From: Hyphomicrobiales bacterium
Lineage (GTDB): Bacteria > Pseudomonadota > Alphaproteobacteria > Rhizobiales > Rhizobiaceae
Direction of reading: 5' to 3'
NCBI GenBank assembly: GCA_900468625.1
Contig: UBUL01000016.1
Span: 62,001-126,000 of the forward strand
Length of the DNA stretch: 64,000 nt
Shown here in pieces: positions 24,417-33,788 of the stretch; positions within the stretch are counted from its first letter, which is position 1, and the number at the start of each line of letters is the position of its first letter. The notes under the pieces are model-generated. The model was not told the origin of the DNA. It did not search any database and saw only the letters and a list, made by a program, of their open reading frames with translations. Made by a program: the position numbers and the translations under genes.

Positions 24417-25343
24417 ATGAAGGGGAATGCAGTCTACAAAGGTGCCTATAATCGCTGTCTGGACTATCTGGCCGATATGACGATTGATGAGAAACTGCCA
24501 TCCACGTCGGAGCTGGCATCAAGACTGGCGGTTAGCCGGACAACGGCGCGTTCGGTTTTGGTGTCTCTGACAAGTGCCGGAGTTTTACGGCTCGATGAAA
24601 TCGGTCACTCACTGCAGCGCGCGCCGGAAGCTGGCGATTACTTCCCCGAAAAGCAGACCATGTCCGCGGCCGCGGCCGTAGAGCGTCGGTTCATGGAGTG
24701 GATTCTGCAGGGAGACTTTCGTGCCGGACAGTTGCTGAACAGTTCGGAACTCGCGCGTCAATTCGGTACTTCGACCACGACGATCCGTGAATATCTTACC
24801 CACTTTCATCATTTCGGGCTGATCGAGCGCCGGCCGAACAGCGCCTGGGTCTTTCGAGGCATCACGGCGGATTTTGCCGAGGAAGTCTATGAGGTCCGCG
24901 AAATGTTCGAGATGCGTTCAGCCTCGCACCTGATCCAGATGCCCAAAAGCGCTCCTTGCTGGCGCGAACTTGCTGAGATCGAAGCGCAGCATCATGACAT
25001 ACTCGCCGATATTGATGTCAGATATAAAGAGTTTCCCGCTTTGGATGAGCGCTTGCATCGGCTGGTACACGACGCATCGCGTAATCGATATGTGATCGAA
25101 TTCTACAATATTGCCTCGGCAATCTTCCACTATACCTATCAATGGAACCGCGATGACGAAAAAGAGCGAAATACCAGGGCGCTGAAGCAGCATCTTGTTT
25201 ATATCGCCGGTTTGCGCAATCGTGACATGCACGCAGTCAACGCCAGCCTGAAATCGCACCTCGATAGTGCGAGGACGACATTGATGAAGTCGATCGAGCT
25301 GGGTCCGTTCAAGGTGACCGGCACTCCTGCGATCACATCTTAA
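24417..25343 (+). CDS. GntR-type regulator with two winged-helix domains and an FCD domain
   Basis: A 308-residue regulator. I start it at ATG 24417, which has AGAGGGG ahead; the frame extends to 24336 without a site. Residues 25-62 form a first helix-turn-helix (KLPSTSELASRLAVSRTTAR, then VLVSLTSAGVLRLD). Residues 98-147 form a second one (FRAGQLLNSSELARQFGTST, IREYLTHFHHFGLIERR). Residues 150-295 are an FCD ligand-binding domain, with helices including EVYEVREMFEMRSASHLI and HLDSARTTLM. Standard FadR-type proteins have one such DNA-binding domain and about 240 residues, so the duplication is unusual. It is divergent from the uxaB operon and probably represses it, with the hexonate or an intermediate as inducer. 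Confidence 0.88.
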   Translation: MKGNAVYKGAYNRCLDYLADMTIDEKLPSTSELASRLAVSRTTARSVLVSLTSAGVLRLDEIGHSLQRAPEAGDYFPEKQTMSAAAAVERRFMEWILQGDFRAGQLLNSSELARQFGTSTTTIREYLTHFHHFGLIERRPNSAWVFRGITADFAEEVYEVREMFEMRSASHLIQMPKSAPCWRELAEIEAQHHDILADIDVRYKEFPALDERLHRLVHDASRNRYVIEFYNIASAIFHYTYQWNRDDEKERNTRALKQHLVYIAGLRNRDMHAVNASLKSHLDSARTTLMKSIELGPFKVTGTPAITS

Positions 25344-25492
25344 TAACGTGATCTCTTTTCGCCGGTTCGAAATGATCGACTCAGGAACCCGTTCCGGTTT
25401 TTGGTTTGATGCGCTAAAGACAGGCCGTGCCGATTTGACCCGCATCGTCTGTGTCAGTCGGTTGTCTTAAAGCGCCGCGGGTCTGTGATGTC

Positions 25493-26134
25493 ATGAGAAA
25501 TTCGGTTCGGTTCTACCGTTGGATGATTGCGCTGGTGGCGATTGCGGGCATCGTCATCTCCTATACCGCCATCATACCGGCAGCCCATGTCTCCCGATTG
25601 AGGCTGACGACAAATTTTCTCAGCTATTTTACGATCCAGGCAAACACCCTGCTTGCTGTTGCGTTACTGTCGGCGGAAATCGCACCGTCGTCGGCGATTG
25701 GGCGATGGGCCGGACGTTCTACGACGAAAACAGCGCTGCTCATTTACGTCTGTGTCGCGGGCTCAGTCTACCTATGGCTGCTGAAAGATGTCTGGCATCC
25801 GCGAGGCTGGCAGTTGTGGGGAGATCAGATACTCCACTATTGGATCCCGTTATTCGCCGCGCTGGATTGGTTGTTTCTCGTCGAGCGTGGCAGACTTTCC
25901 TGGCATGATGCGATCTGGTGGCTTTTGTTTCCCGTGCTCTACGCGGTGTACTCGTTTGCCCATGGTTATTTCTCGGGATTTTATCCCTATCCGTTTTTGG
26001 ACGTGGGCGACATCGGTCCGCATGCTGTTCTCGCCAACATGGCGCTTTTGGGCGCGGTGTTCCTGGTTCTTGGAGAGACGATCGTTTTTCTTGATCGCAT
26101 GGCGGCAAGGCTTGGCTCGCGGCAAACCGGATGA
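25493..26134 (+). CDS. Pr6Pr/FAR-17a-like integral membrane protein
   Basis: A 213-residue membrane protein with about six hydrophobic segments. It opens RFYRWMIALVAIAGIVISYT, continues with TTNFLSYFTIQANTLLAVAL, and has the family-type motif LKDVWHPRGWQLWGDQILHY followed by PLFAALDWLFL and VLYAVYSFAHGYFSGFYPYP. These match the Pr6Pr/FAR-17a (androgen-induced gene 1-like) group found in many bacteria, whose biochemical role is undefined; animal relatives are hydrolases of fatty acid esters of hydroxy fatty acids. Conserved Asn and His in the TIQAN and LHY segments could be the functional pair. The start at 25493 is chosen on protein quality; the earlier ATG would add 14 unlike residues. It stands alone. 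Confidence 0.75.
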   Translation: MRNSVRFYRWMIALVAIAGIVISYTAIIPAAHVSRLRLTTNFLSYFTIQANTLLAVALLSAEIAPSSAIGRWAGRSTTKTALLIYVCVAGSVYLWLLKDVWHPRGWQLWGDQILHYWIPLFAALDWLFLVERGRLSWHDAIWWLLFPVLYAVYSFAHGYFSGFYPYPFLDVGDIGPHAVLANMALLGAVFLVLGETIVFLDRMAARLGSRQTG

Positions 26135-26219
26135 ATGCGCCATATCGAGGTTTGGCCCATTCATGGAGAAAGCGGCAAATAGTCTGATCCTGGCAGGCTA
26201 CTGCGGCCGCGGGGCACAA

Positions 26220-27002
26220 TCAGAGCACGACGACCTTTGTTCCCACGCCGACCCTGCCGTAGAGATCCATCACATCGGGATTTGCCATGCGGATGCAGCC
26301 GGAAGATACCGCCTTGCCGATCGAGTTAGGTTCATTGGTGCCGTGGATGCGGTAGAGGGTGGAGCCGAGATAGAGCGCTCTTGCTCCGAGAGGATTGTTG
26401 AGGCCGCCATCCATGTGGTCTGGTAATTCCGGCCGGCGAGCGATCATCTCTTTGGGCGGAGTCCAATCCGGCCACTCTGCCTTGCGGCTGATCGTCTGCG
26501 TACCCTTCCAGGAGAAGCCCTGCTTGCCGACGCCGATGCCGTATTTGAGAGCGGTTCCGTCGTTAAGCACCAGATAGAGGCGCTTTTCCTTGGTGGAGAT
26601 CACGATTGTACCGGGTTCGTAGCCGGAAAAGGGCACAACCGTGCGCGGAATCGGCGACCGGGCCAGGCTGGCCAGCCTGTCGTCCTTAATGCCGGAATTG
26701 AATTGCGGAGAAACTGCGCCGGGATCGATCGAAGCCTGCCGCTGTGGACGCCGGCGGGGCGGTAGATCGCCGTCTTCGTCGTCATAATAGCCATAGGGGT
26801 CGCCCCGATAGTAATAGCCATCGTCGAGACGCGGATCGTCGCGGTAACGTGGAGGCGCCTGCCGCGAATAGCGCGGAGCAATATAGCCGCCGTCCAGGTC
26901 GTCGCCATAATCCGGCAGGTATCTCCATTCCTGAGCATGCGCGGCAATGCCAGTCATCAGCACAGCCATGACGGGTAAAATCAATAATCTTACAATCTTC
27001 AT
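26220..27002 (-). CDS. Periplasmic L,D-transpeptidase (YkuD/ErfK type)
   Basis: A 260-residue enzyme that cross-links peptidoglycan or attaches proteins to it. Residues 1-23 are a Sec signal (LLILPVMAVLMTGIAAHA). Residues 24-95 are a Tyr/Asp/Arg-rich low-complexity spacer (DDGYYYRGDPYGYYDDED) likely to cross or contact the envelope. The YkuD catalytic domain covers 130-260 with TIVISTKEKRLYLVLNDG, H220 in IHGTNEP and the catalytic C236 in SSGCIRM. Both active-site residues are present, so it should be active. I use ATG 27002; ATG 27014 is in frame but has GGGAAG only 1 base away. L,D-transpeptidases are numerous in rhizobia, where polar growth relies on 3-3 cross-links. Confidence 0.92.
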   Translation of the reverse strand: MKIVRLLILPVMAVLMTGIAAHAQEWRYLPDYGDDLDGGYIAPRYSRQAPPRYRDDPRLDDGYYYRGDPYGYYDDEDGDLPPRRRPQRQASIDPGAVSPQFNSGIKDDRLASLARSPIPRTVVPFSGYEPGTIVISTKEKRLYLVLNDGTALKYGIGVGKQGFSWKGTQTISRKAEWPDWTPPKEMIARRPELPDHMDGGLNNPLGARALYLGSTLYRIHGTNEPNSIGKAVSSGCIRMANPDVMDLYGRVGVGTKVVVL

Positions 27003-27456
27003 GTCGCAAACCATACTTCCCGGAGAACGCACCGGACTGCGCGCCCGCATCGACGGGGCATGTGTGGCGCGGACAATTCCGGAAACGGCGGGCGTAATTG
27101 TGGCAGTCACGGTCGAAAGTCGTGATTTTCCGACCTGTTTTTAAGGCTCGGCACAGAGATTCGGGATGCGCACGAACAGCTTCCTTTGCAAGCCTGCGTC
27201 GGGAGCAAGATCGAGAGCGCATATCCTGCGCAATATGGAGCGGAGTGGGCTGGGCAGCCATGGGCGCATGGCAGCTGCATGGGAAGCCGCCATTCTTGCG
27301 GGCTTCCGCGGATGGCGCAGATAATCGCCCTTGATGACGGCCCCTCCGCTTCGTCACCGCAATAACCGCTTTGCGCGGCACATGGCGGCGTTGCAGTCAC
27401 TTCTCTCACGAAAGAGGCCGGACCATCTTAACGACTGCTCCGGCCTTCCAATGTGT
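27003..27456. other. Intergenic region between L,D-transpeptidase and Liv-type binding protein
   Basis: About 450 bases. It carries the promoter of the leftward transpeptidase gene. Overlapping frames on the minus strand (27107-27409 and neighbours) are Cys/Arg-rich with no ribosome binding site. No repeat or RNA gene is seen. Confidence 0.5.
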
Positions 27457-27483
27457 GAGCCGGGCTGCTTCCCGACCCGGCTC
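27457..27483 (-). terminator. Hairpin after the Liv-type binding-protein gene
   Basis: Arms GAGCCGGG (27457-27464) and CCCGGCTC (27476-27483), 11-base loop, 25 bases past the leftward stop codon. T-rich sequence lies on the other side (TATCTTT at 27484), so the U-run is missing for the leftward mRNA. Confidence 0.5.
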
Positions 27484-27508
27484 TATCTTTAAGCGCTGAC
27501 GCGACGGC

Positions 27509-28615
27509 TTATTCGGCCGAAACGATCTTGCCGCCTTCCCACTTGTAGAGCGAGAAGCTCTGGGAGGTGAGGTCGCCGGTTTCGCCGTAGGTGACCTTGC
27601 CGATGGCGGTGTCGATCGGCTCGCCCTTCTTCAGTGCGGTGCCGACGGCTTCCGCATCGTCTGCCTTGCCAGCCTTCTCTATGCCGGCCTTCAGGACCTG
27701 CACGGCGGCATAAGCGTTCAGCGTGAAGGCTTCCGCCGGGATGTTGCGTGACTTTAGGGCTGCAACGGCGCTCTGCGAATCCGGGTTCTTCAGGGCGTCG
27801 GAGGCGTTGGTGAAGAGCGTGCCGGCAGCGGAATCGTTGGCGATTGCCCAATACTCGGTATTGGAGAGGCCATCACCGCCGATGATCTGCGCCTTGACGG
27901 AGATGTCGTGCAGCTGGCGGGCAAGTAGACCCGCTTCCGGATGATAGCCGCCGAAGTAGATGACTTCGGCGCCTGCCTGTTTCAGCTTCGCAGTCAGGGC
28001 ACTGTAGTCCTTTTCGCCTGGGGTCAGCGAGTCGTTGACGACCTCGGTGATGCCGCCCTTGTTGATGGCGGCCTTGAAGGCGTCTGCAAGACCCTTGCCG
28101 TAGGCGCCCTTGTCGTTGAGGATGGCGATCTTCTTGTCCTTGAAGTGCTTCACGACATATTCGCCGGCAACGACAGCCTGCTGGTCATCGCGGCCGCAGG
28201 TGCGAAAGACGTTGGTCAGGCCGCGGTTGGTGAGACCAGGGGCGGTTGCAGTCGGCGTGATCATCAGAATGCCGTTTTCGGCAAGCGCGTCGGAAACCGG
28301 AATGGCAACGCCCGACGTGACCGGGCCGACGACGAAACGGATGCTCTCGCCGACGAAGCTGTTGGCGACGGAGACGCCCTGCTTCGGATCGCCGGCGTCA
28401 TCGCCGAGCTTCAGAACGAGCTTTTGGCCGAGAACGCCACCGCTCTTGTTGATTTCGTCGACGGCGGTCTGCGCGCCGTTCTTGACCTGCTCGCCATAGG
28501 CCGCGACCGGGCCGGTCAGCGGCGCGATGAGGCCGATAGTGATGTCCGCATGCGCGAGAGGTGCGAAGGCCAGTGAAGCGACGAAGGTCGCGGCCGTCAA
28601 TGTCTTGAGACTCAT
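27509..28615 (-). CDS. Branched-chain amino acid-type ABC substrate-binding protein (LivJ/LivK-like)
   Basis: A 368-residue Peripla_BP_6-type binding protein with a Sec signal ([18 protein letters not shown]). Class motifs are [40 protein letters not shown] and, later, [20 protein letters not shown] and [19 protein letters not shown]. The cysteine in [10 protein letters not shown] is conserved in many LivK proteins and forms a disulfide in some. It likely binds Leu/Ile/Val or a related amino acid in the periplasm. No Liv permease or ATPase is beside it, so it is an orphan that would dock on a transporter encoded elsewhere, as is common in rhizobia. Confidence 0.92.
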   Translation of the reverse strand: MSLKTLTAATFVASLAFAPLAHADITIGLIAPLTGPVAAYGEQVKNGAQTAVDEINKSGGVLGQKLVLKLGDDAGDPKQGVSVANSFVGESIRFVVGPVTSGVAIPVSDALAENGILMITPTATAPGLTNRGLTNVFRTCGRDDQQAVVAGEYVVKHFKDKKIAILNDKGAYGKGLADAFKAAINKGGITEVVNDSLTPGEKDYSALTAKLKQAGAEVIYFGGYHPEAGLLARQLHDISVKAQIIGGDGLSNTEYWAIANDSAAGTLFTNASDALKNPDSQSAVAALKSRNIPAEAFTLNAYAAVQVLKAGIEKAGKADDAEAVGTALKKGEPIDTAIGKVTYGETGDLTSQSFSLYKWEGGKIVSAE

Positions 28616-29078
28616 TTTAGCTCTCCTTGGATGGGCGCGGCAGCGCCCTTTGAACCCGCCTGCAATCGCCTGTCTCGATGCGCAAACTGCCGTGAGGCGT
28701 TGTTTTGGAAAAGACAGAGCTGATATCGAAGCGAATGATCGCCTTCGGACATTTTTTGATCTCGAAAGCGCTCATGAGGGTATTTTGTGTAGGAATATTG
28801 CGACGATTCCGCAAGAAAATAACCGCCGCAAAGACAATTTTGACGATTTTTCACGAGCCTTCAACGAGGGATGGTTGTTGTATTTAAGCCGCCAAAGCCT
28901 AAGTGATACGACAGTACGGAAGGGGCAAAGACGGATTTGCCGCCGAGGCGGCGGCATGGTTGCGCCGCCCGTCGGCTCCGGCAACCGCATGCAGGGCAAT
29001 TGGTGTCAAGGCGGCATATCCCGGTTTTCAACCATGCGTGCTGCTTGCTGTTACGGGCCGTTTGTTTAGAGGAACCGC
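28616..29078. other. Intergenic region between Liv-type binding protein and APH-type kinase
   Basis: About 460 bases with AT-richer stretches around 28690-28900, which suit the promoters of the two divergent genes. No convincing coding frame, repeat or structured RNA is recognised. Confidence 0.45.
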
Positions 29079-29906
29079 ATGACGGTGAATGATGGACCAA
29101 AGGCCTATTTCGATCTCTGGCGCCTGATCCCGGACGGCGATCCGATCGTGACCCATTCCAGCCGGCTTTTTCCGGTGCGCCGGGACGGCGAACCGGCCAT
29201 GCTCAAGCTTGCCACCGTACCGGAAGAAAAATGGGGAGCCGGACTTATGGTCTGGTGGGGCGGCGTCGGCGCCGCGCGCGTCTTTGAGCATAAGGACGAT
29301 GCCATCCTGCTTGAGCGGGCGACAGGCCGGCGTTCCCTTGCCGATATGGCAAGGAATGGCAGAGACGACCAGGCAAGCCGCATCATCTGCGAGGCCGTTG
29401 CCGGGCTCCACGCGCCGCGTGGGATGGCCTTGCCGTCACTCATCCCGCTATCGGATCGGTTCGGCTCGCTCGAGATAGCAGCTCAGCGCGAAGGTGGTCC
29501 TTTCGTGCGGTCCGCCGCTGCCGCCCGCATGCTGCTGTCGGAACCCAGAGACATCGTGCCTCTGCACGGCGATATTCATCACGGCAATATTCTCGATTTC
29601 GCGGAGCGAGGCTGGCTCGCGATCGATCCGAAGGGCCTGCTGGGCGACCGCGGCTTCGACTACGCCAATCTGTTTTGCAATCCAGACCATGCCGTCGCCA
29701 CATCCCCCGGCCGCCTTGCGCGGCAGGTCAGCGTCGTCTCGGAGGCGGCGGGGCTGAATCGCTTCCGCCTCCTGCAATGGATCGTTGCATGGGCAGGCCT
29801 CTCGGCTGCGTGGTTGATTGAGGACGGTTTCGACCAGCATGTCCCCGCCGCAATCTACGTCGCGGACATCGCTGCGGCCGAACTCGATGCGGTCGGAGCT
29901 GCATAG
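29079..29906 (+). CDS. APH(6)/hydroxyurea phosphotransferase-family kinase
   Basis: A 275-residue small-molecule kinase of the APH(6)/HUR group (PF04655), which includes streptomycin 6-phosphotransferases. The N-lobe contains PAMLKLATVPEEKWGAGLMV, with the ATP-binding lysine in MLKL. The catalytic loop is VPLHGDIHHGNILDF with the Brenner-type HGDxHxxN pattern. The metal-binding segment is LAIDPKGLLGDRGFDYANLF. Length fits the family. It is a chromosomal-type gene with no mobile element near it, so a housekeeping or intrinsic function (an aminoglycoside-like or sugar alcohol substrate) is at least as likely as acquired resistance. The start has AGAGGAA ahead. It is convergent with rhaK. Confidence 0.85.
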   Translation: MTVNDGPKAYFDLWRLIPDGDPIVTHSSRLFPVRRDGEPAMLKLATVPEEKWGAGLMVWWGGVGAARVFEHKDDAILLERATGRRSLADMARNGRDDQASRIICEAVAGLHAPRGMALPSLIPLSDRFGSLEIAAQREGGPFVRSAAAARMLLSEPRDIVPLHGDIHHGNILDFAERGWLAIDPKGLLGDRGFDYANLFCNPDHAVATSPGRLARQVSVVSEAAGLNRFRLLQWIVAWAGLSAAWLIEDGFDQHVPAAIYVADIAAAELDAVGAA

Positions 29907-29953
29907 GGGCGACTGGATGAAGCGATTGGGCGATCCATTGAACCGCTGATCGC

Positions 29954-31339
29954 CTAACCGTCCAAAGCGCGACGCCAGGCTTGCTTATAGTGCAGCAATC
30001 CCGGAAAATCCGCGAGGATCGATTCATTTTCCGTCGCGGAAAATGGCCGAACTCCCGTCAGCAGGGCTGCACCCTGGCTTGTCCCCGTCGACCCCGGCAA
30101 GGCAATGACGCTCCGGCCGGTTAGCGCGGCCAGCGCAACGAGATAGGCACGGTTGAGAGCAAACGGACCTTCGACGAAGGTCGGCCCGTTGGCTCCGATC
30201 AAATCAAGGCAAGCTTCCGTCATCATGGATAGGTAAAGGCTGACGGCCGCCAGACGTTCGGCGGCATCGGCTTCGGAAGCGCCGACCCATCGCCTTTTCC
30301 TGCCCGGAAATGGGCCGGACCCTTCGACGACGTTGGGCAGCAGCATGAGACCTTTCCTGATCACGGCCTCAAGAGCGGCTTCGACCGCATCGGATGATGC
30401 GATGCCGATTTCTGCAGACAGAATCTCGAACTCGCGGCCGCCCATGAAACGTGCCGACGGCACGGCGCGGCCGTAGGCATCGACATTGGCTAGCGCATCG
30501 CGCTCGGGATCGAGATGATCCAGATCGCCACCGACACCGAAACTGATCACCCAGGTTCCCGTCGAGACGACGGCAAAGGGAGCTTCGTTCTCTACCAGAT
30601 GCGGCAGAAGCGAGGCGTTGGAATCGTGAATGCCGCAATAGACGGGCACGGCTTTCCCCAAGCCGATTTTTGCGGCGAGCGGCGGCAAGATCGGTCCAAG
30701 CGCATCGAAAGCTGAGCGCACCGGCGCCATCAGTGCGCGGAGACCAAGCGTGTCGACGAGCGAGGAGTAGCTTTGCGTGGTCGGGTTCCACAGATCGGTG
30801 TGGCAGCCGAGCGAGGTCACTTCATTGGCGGCGACGCCACTCAGGCGGAATGCCCAGTATTGCGGATAGGTCAGGATCGTGGCGACGCGGTTGAAATCGG
30901 CGGGAAAGGTGCTTTTCAGATAGTGGATCTGCGCGCCGACATTGAGCCCGACCGACAATCCAGGTGAAAACGTTTCGGCGAAGCCCGGCCGCAATTGCGC
31001 ATAGGCATCCTGAACGGCTTGCGGATAGCCATGCTCATAGTCGAGAACGGGCATGGCCAGGCTACCGTCGCCCGCGAGCATCGCCACACAGGCGCCATGC
31101 GTCGTGATCGAAATGGCATCGAATCCAGGCGTGCGGACAAAACCCTCGAGAGCTGCAGTAATGAAACCCCACAGCCTTTCGATATCATAATGCGGATAGG
31201 GGCCTGACCTCAGGACGCTGTTCGCGGTCTTGACGGCGGCAACCTCGGCGCCAGTCACGGCATCCAGCACGACGACCTTGGCGTTGGTCTTGCCGATATC
31301 GATGACGGCGATGTGGCGGTACGCTGTCTCGTTGCTCAT
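29954..31339 (-). CDS. rhaK: L-rhamnulose kinase RhaK
   Basis: A 461-residue FGGY-family sugar kinase that phosphorylates L-rhamnulose. The N-terminal phosphate motif is [20 protein letters not shown]. Later elements are [50 protein letters not shown] and the FGGY-like C-terminal block [20 protein letters not shown] with [16 protein letters not shown]. It is last in the rha operon, with an ATGA overlap with rhaU. In R. leguminosarum RhaK is also required for rhamnose transport by the ABC system, an unusual kinase-transporter link known from published work. The sequence gives no sign of damage. Confidence 0.93.
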   Translation of the reverse strand: MSNETAYRHIAVIDIGKTNAKVVVLDAVTGAEVAAVKTANSVLRSGPYPHYDIERLWGFITAALEGFVRTPGFDAISITTHGACVAMLAGDGSLAMPVLDYEHGYPQAVQDAYAQLRPGFAETFSPGLSVGLNVGAQIHYLKSTFPADFNRVATILTYPQYWAFRLSGVAANEVTSLGCHTDLWNPTTQSYSSLVDTLGLRALMAPVRSAFDALGPILPPLAAKIGLGKAVPVYCGIHDSNASLLPHLVENEAPFAVVSTGTWVISFGVGGDLDHLDPERDALANVDAYGRAVPSARFMGGREFEILSAEIGIASSDAVEAALEAVIRKGLMLLPNVVEGSGPFPGRKRRWVGASEADAAERLAAVSLYLSMMTEACLDLIGANGPTFVEGPFALNRAYLVALAALTGRSVIALPGSTGTSQGAALLTGVRPFSATENESILADFPGLLHYKQAWRRALDG

Positions 31340-31662
31340 GGCAGATAAAAGACCGGGACGAGATCGCTCTGAACGGGCGAATTATCGGGATTGGTCGCCA
31401 TGATGTCGGCCATATGCGCCCACCATTTTTTCATGACGGGGTGCTCGGGCAGGCTTGCCATGCCGTGATGCTTCGGCCGCGTCAGGACCCCGAAGAGTGT
31501 GTTCGTCTCACGGTCGAGATGGATGGAATAATCGCTGACACCGGCCTGATGCAGCAGGTCGACAAGTTCGGGCCAGATTTCGTCGTGGCGCTTCCTGTAT
31601 TCCGCTTCCATGCCCGGATTGAGCGTCATCTTGAAAGCGTGGCGTTCGAGAGCAGCGGTCAT
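31336..31662 (-). CDS. rhaU: L-rhamnose mutarotase RhaU
   Basis: A 108-residue RhaM-family protein that interconverts alpha- and beta-L-rhamnose before isomerisation. Features are [20 protein letters not shown] with a conserved His, then [28 protein letters not shown] and the C-terminal [11 protein letters not shown]. The conserved Tyr/His/Trp set of the active site is present. It overlaps rhaQ and rhaK by ATGA-type junctions. Length equals that of known RhaU/YiiL proteins. Confidence 0.94.
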   Translation of the reverse strand: MTAALERHAFKMTLNPGMEAEYRKRHDEIWPELVDLLHQAGVSDYSIHLDRETNTLFGVLTRPKHHGMASLPEHPVMKKWWAHMADIMATNPDNSPVQSDLVPVFYLP

Positions 31663-32675
31663 TTGGAGCTCATGGTCCTGATGCGCCGGGCGACGATCGG
31701 CAGCGCGATGGTGATGATGAGAAGGAGGCCGATGAAGATCGACATGACGATGCCGGGAACGTTGAGCAGGCCGAGGCCGAAGGTCACGAGGCCCATGACG
31801 AAGGCGGCGATGACGACGCCGCCGATCGTGCCGGAGCCGCCGAGGATCGACACACCGCCGAGCACGACCATCGTCACCACCTCCAGCTCCCAGCCGAGCG
31901 CGATCGAGGGACGTGTGGAGCCGAGGCGCGAGGTGAGGCAGACGGCGGCAATGCCGCTCATGATGCCCGTCAGGAGAAACAGGATGAATTTCACCCGCTC
32001 GACCGGAATGCCGGAGAAACGCGCGGCGAAATCATTGTTGCCGATCGTATAGACCTGGCGCCCAAAATTCGTTGCATGCAGCAGGATCGCAAAAGCGATC
32101 GCCAGCACGATGAAGAGCACGAATTCGAAGGAGAAGACCCAGATGACGTAGCCCTGGCCGAAATAGGCGAAACTATCCGGATAGCTGCCATAGGCTTGGT
32201 CGCCAAGCACGATGTAGGAGATGCCGCGAAACAGGCTCATCGTGCCGATGGTGACGACGATCGACGGCAGCTTCATCACGGAAACCAGGAAGCCGTTGAA
32301 GATGCCGCAGACCAGGCCAACGCCGAGGCCGATCGCGACAAGGCCGGGCGTGCCGACGCCCAATTGAGCCGCAGCCCCCATCGCCGTCGAGGCGAGTGCG
32401 ATGATCGCTGCGACCGAGAGGTCGATTTCACCTGATATGACGAGCAGCGCCATGGCAAAGGCGATCATCGCCTTTTCGGTGAAGTTGAAGGTGGCGTCCG
32501 ACAGATTGAAGGGATCAAGGAAATAGGGCGAAGCCAGCGAATTGAAGATGAAGATCGCGACCGCGACGCCGAAGAGCAGCGTTTCCCAGCTCGACAGGAT
32601 ACGCTTGAAGGGGGTGCCGAGGCGATCCGGAATGGCGCGCTTTTCCGCCGTTGCCGCTTGCGAACCGTTGCTCAT
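31659..32675 (-). CDS. rhaQ: Rhamnose ABC transporter permease RhaQ
   Basis: A 338-residue CUT2 permease. Family blocks are [20 protein letters not shown] and [20 protein letters not shown], then [20 protein letters not shown]. About ten membrane spans are predicted. It overlaps rhaP by 4 bases at its start and rhaU by 4 at its end. It pairs with RhaP to import L-rhamnose delivered by RhaS. Confidence 0.93.
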   Translation of the reverse strand: MSNGSQAATAEKRAIPDRLGTPFKRILSSWETLLFGVAVAIFIFNSLASPYFLDPFNLSDATFNFTEKAMIAFAMALLVISGEIDLSVAAIIALASTAMGAAAQLGVGTPGLVAIGLGVGLVCGIFNGFLVSVMKLPSIVVTIGTMSLFRGISYIVLGDQAYGSYPDSFAYFGQGYVIWVFSFEFVLFIVLAIAFAILLHATNFGRQVYTIGNNDFAARFSGIPVERVKFILFLLTGIMSGIAAVCLTSRLGSTRPSIALGWELEVVTMVVLGGVSILGGSGTIGGVVIAAFVMGLVTFGLGLLNVPGIVMSIFIGLLLIITIALPIVARRIRTMSSK

Positions 32676-33676
32676 GCGTGTGCTCCCTCACTGGCGGTGT
32701 CCTTTGCGGCCTGATCGCGCAGGATGATGCGGCCGCGGTTACGTTCGCGGCGGGCATTGAAGACGACGGCAAGTATGATGACGGTGCCTGAGATCGCCAT
32801 CTGCGTGAACGGCGAGATGCCGATGACCGGGAGCGCATTCTTGATGACCCCGAGGAAGAGGGCACCGAGCACGGCGCCGGCGACGGAACCGACGCCGCCG
32901 GCAATCGAAATGCCGCCGATGACGCAAGCCGCCACGCTATCGAGCTCGAAGCCGTTGGCGATATCGACATAGCCCACCGCATAGCGCGAAACCCAGAGGT
33001 AACCGCTGAGCCCGGCGAGCGCGCCGGACAGAACGAAGGCGAGGAAGCGCGTCCAGCCGACGTCGATGCCGGCATAGACGGCGGCAACCGGATTGCCGCC
33101 GCTGGCATAGGCCGAGCGGCCGAACTGGGTGTAGCGCAGCAGCAGATACATCATCAGCACGATCGCGATGCCGATCCATGCAAGCACCGGCAGACCGAGA
33201 AGCGGCGTGCGCGGCACGTTCAGGAAGATCGGCGTGAACTGATGCGCATTGACCCAGGCGCCGCCCGACAGCACGAAGGCCATGCCGCGATAGATCGTCA
33301 GGGTGCCGAGCGTGACGACGATCGGCGGAATTTCGAGCGCCCAGACGAGATAGCCATTGATGGCGCCGAGGACCGCGCCCATCAGGATCGCCATGATGAC
33401 GAGTGCGGCCAGCGGAATGCCGGGATAGGCTGCGTTCAGCATCGCAACCGCCATACCCGTCAGCGCCAGATTGGCAGCGACGGAAAGATCGATCGATTTT
33501 GTCAGGATGACGGTCATCTGGGCAAGCGCCAGGATGATGAGGATCGATGTGTCGTTGAAGATATTGGCGAGATTGGCAGGCTCGGCAAAGCCGGCCGCAC
33601 GCGTTGCGAAGCCGGCGATCATCACGACGATGATGATGGCGAGCAGAGTTTCGCGCTTTTTGAGGATGCGTGGCAT
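32672..33676 (-). CDS. rhaP: Rhamnose ABC transporter permease RhaP
   Basis: A 334-residue CUT2 permease, partner of RhaQ. It has the block TVILTKSIDLSVAANLALTG, LEIPPIVVTLGTLTIYRGMA and, towards the end, CVIGGISIAGGVGSVAGAVL. The start ATG has AGGGAGGACGGG directly ahead. A pair of small hairpins lies between rhaT and this gene. Confidence 0.93.
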   Translation of the reverse strand: MPRILKKRETLLAIIIVVMIAGFATRAAGFAEPANLANIFNDTSILIILALAQMTVILTKSIDLSVAANLALTGMAVAMLNAAYPGIPLAALVIMAILMGAVLGAINGYLVWALEIPPIVVTLGTLTIYRGMAFVLSGGAWVNAHQFTPIFLNVPRTPLLGLPVLAWIGIAIVLMMYLLLRYTQFGRSAYASGGNPVAAVYAGIDVGWTRFLAFVLSGALAGLSGYLWVSRYAVGYVDIANGFELDSVAACVIGGISIAGGVGSVAGAVLGALFLGVIKNALPVIGISPFTQMAISGTVIILAVVFNARRERNRGRIILRDQAAKDTASEGAHA

Positions 33677-33702
33677 CCCGTCCTCCCTAGAGCATCTTGC
33701 AG

Positions 33703-33737
33703 CCAGGTGTTCTCACCTGGCGCCGCAAAAATGCGGC
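33703..33737. repeat. Tandem hairpins in the rhaT-rhaP gap
   Basis: CCAGGTG/CACCTGG (33703-33709, 33714-33720) is followed directly by GCCGCA/TGCGGC (33722-33727, 33732-33737). The unit resembles a frequent rhizobial intergenic repeat. Its place in the only long gap inside the operon suggests mRNA processing or partial attenuation between ATPase and permeases. Confidence 0.55.
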
Positions 33738-33788
33738 AAAAACAAACAGAGCGAGCGTTCCGGCCGATCGGAGAAAAGCCATGACGCT

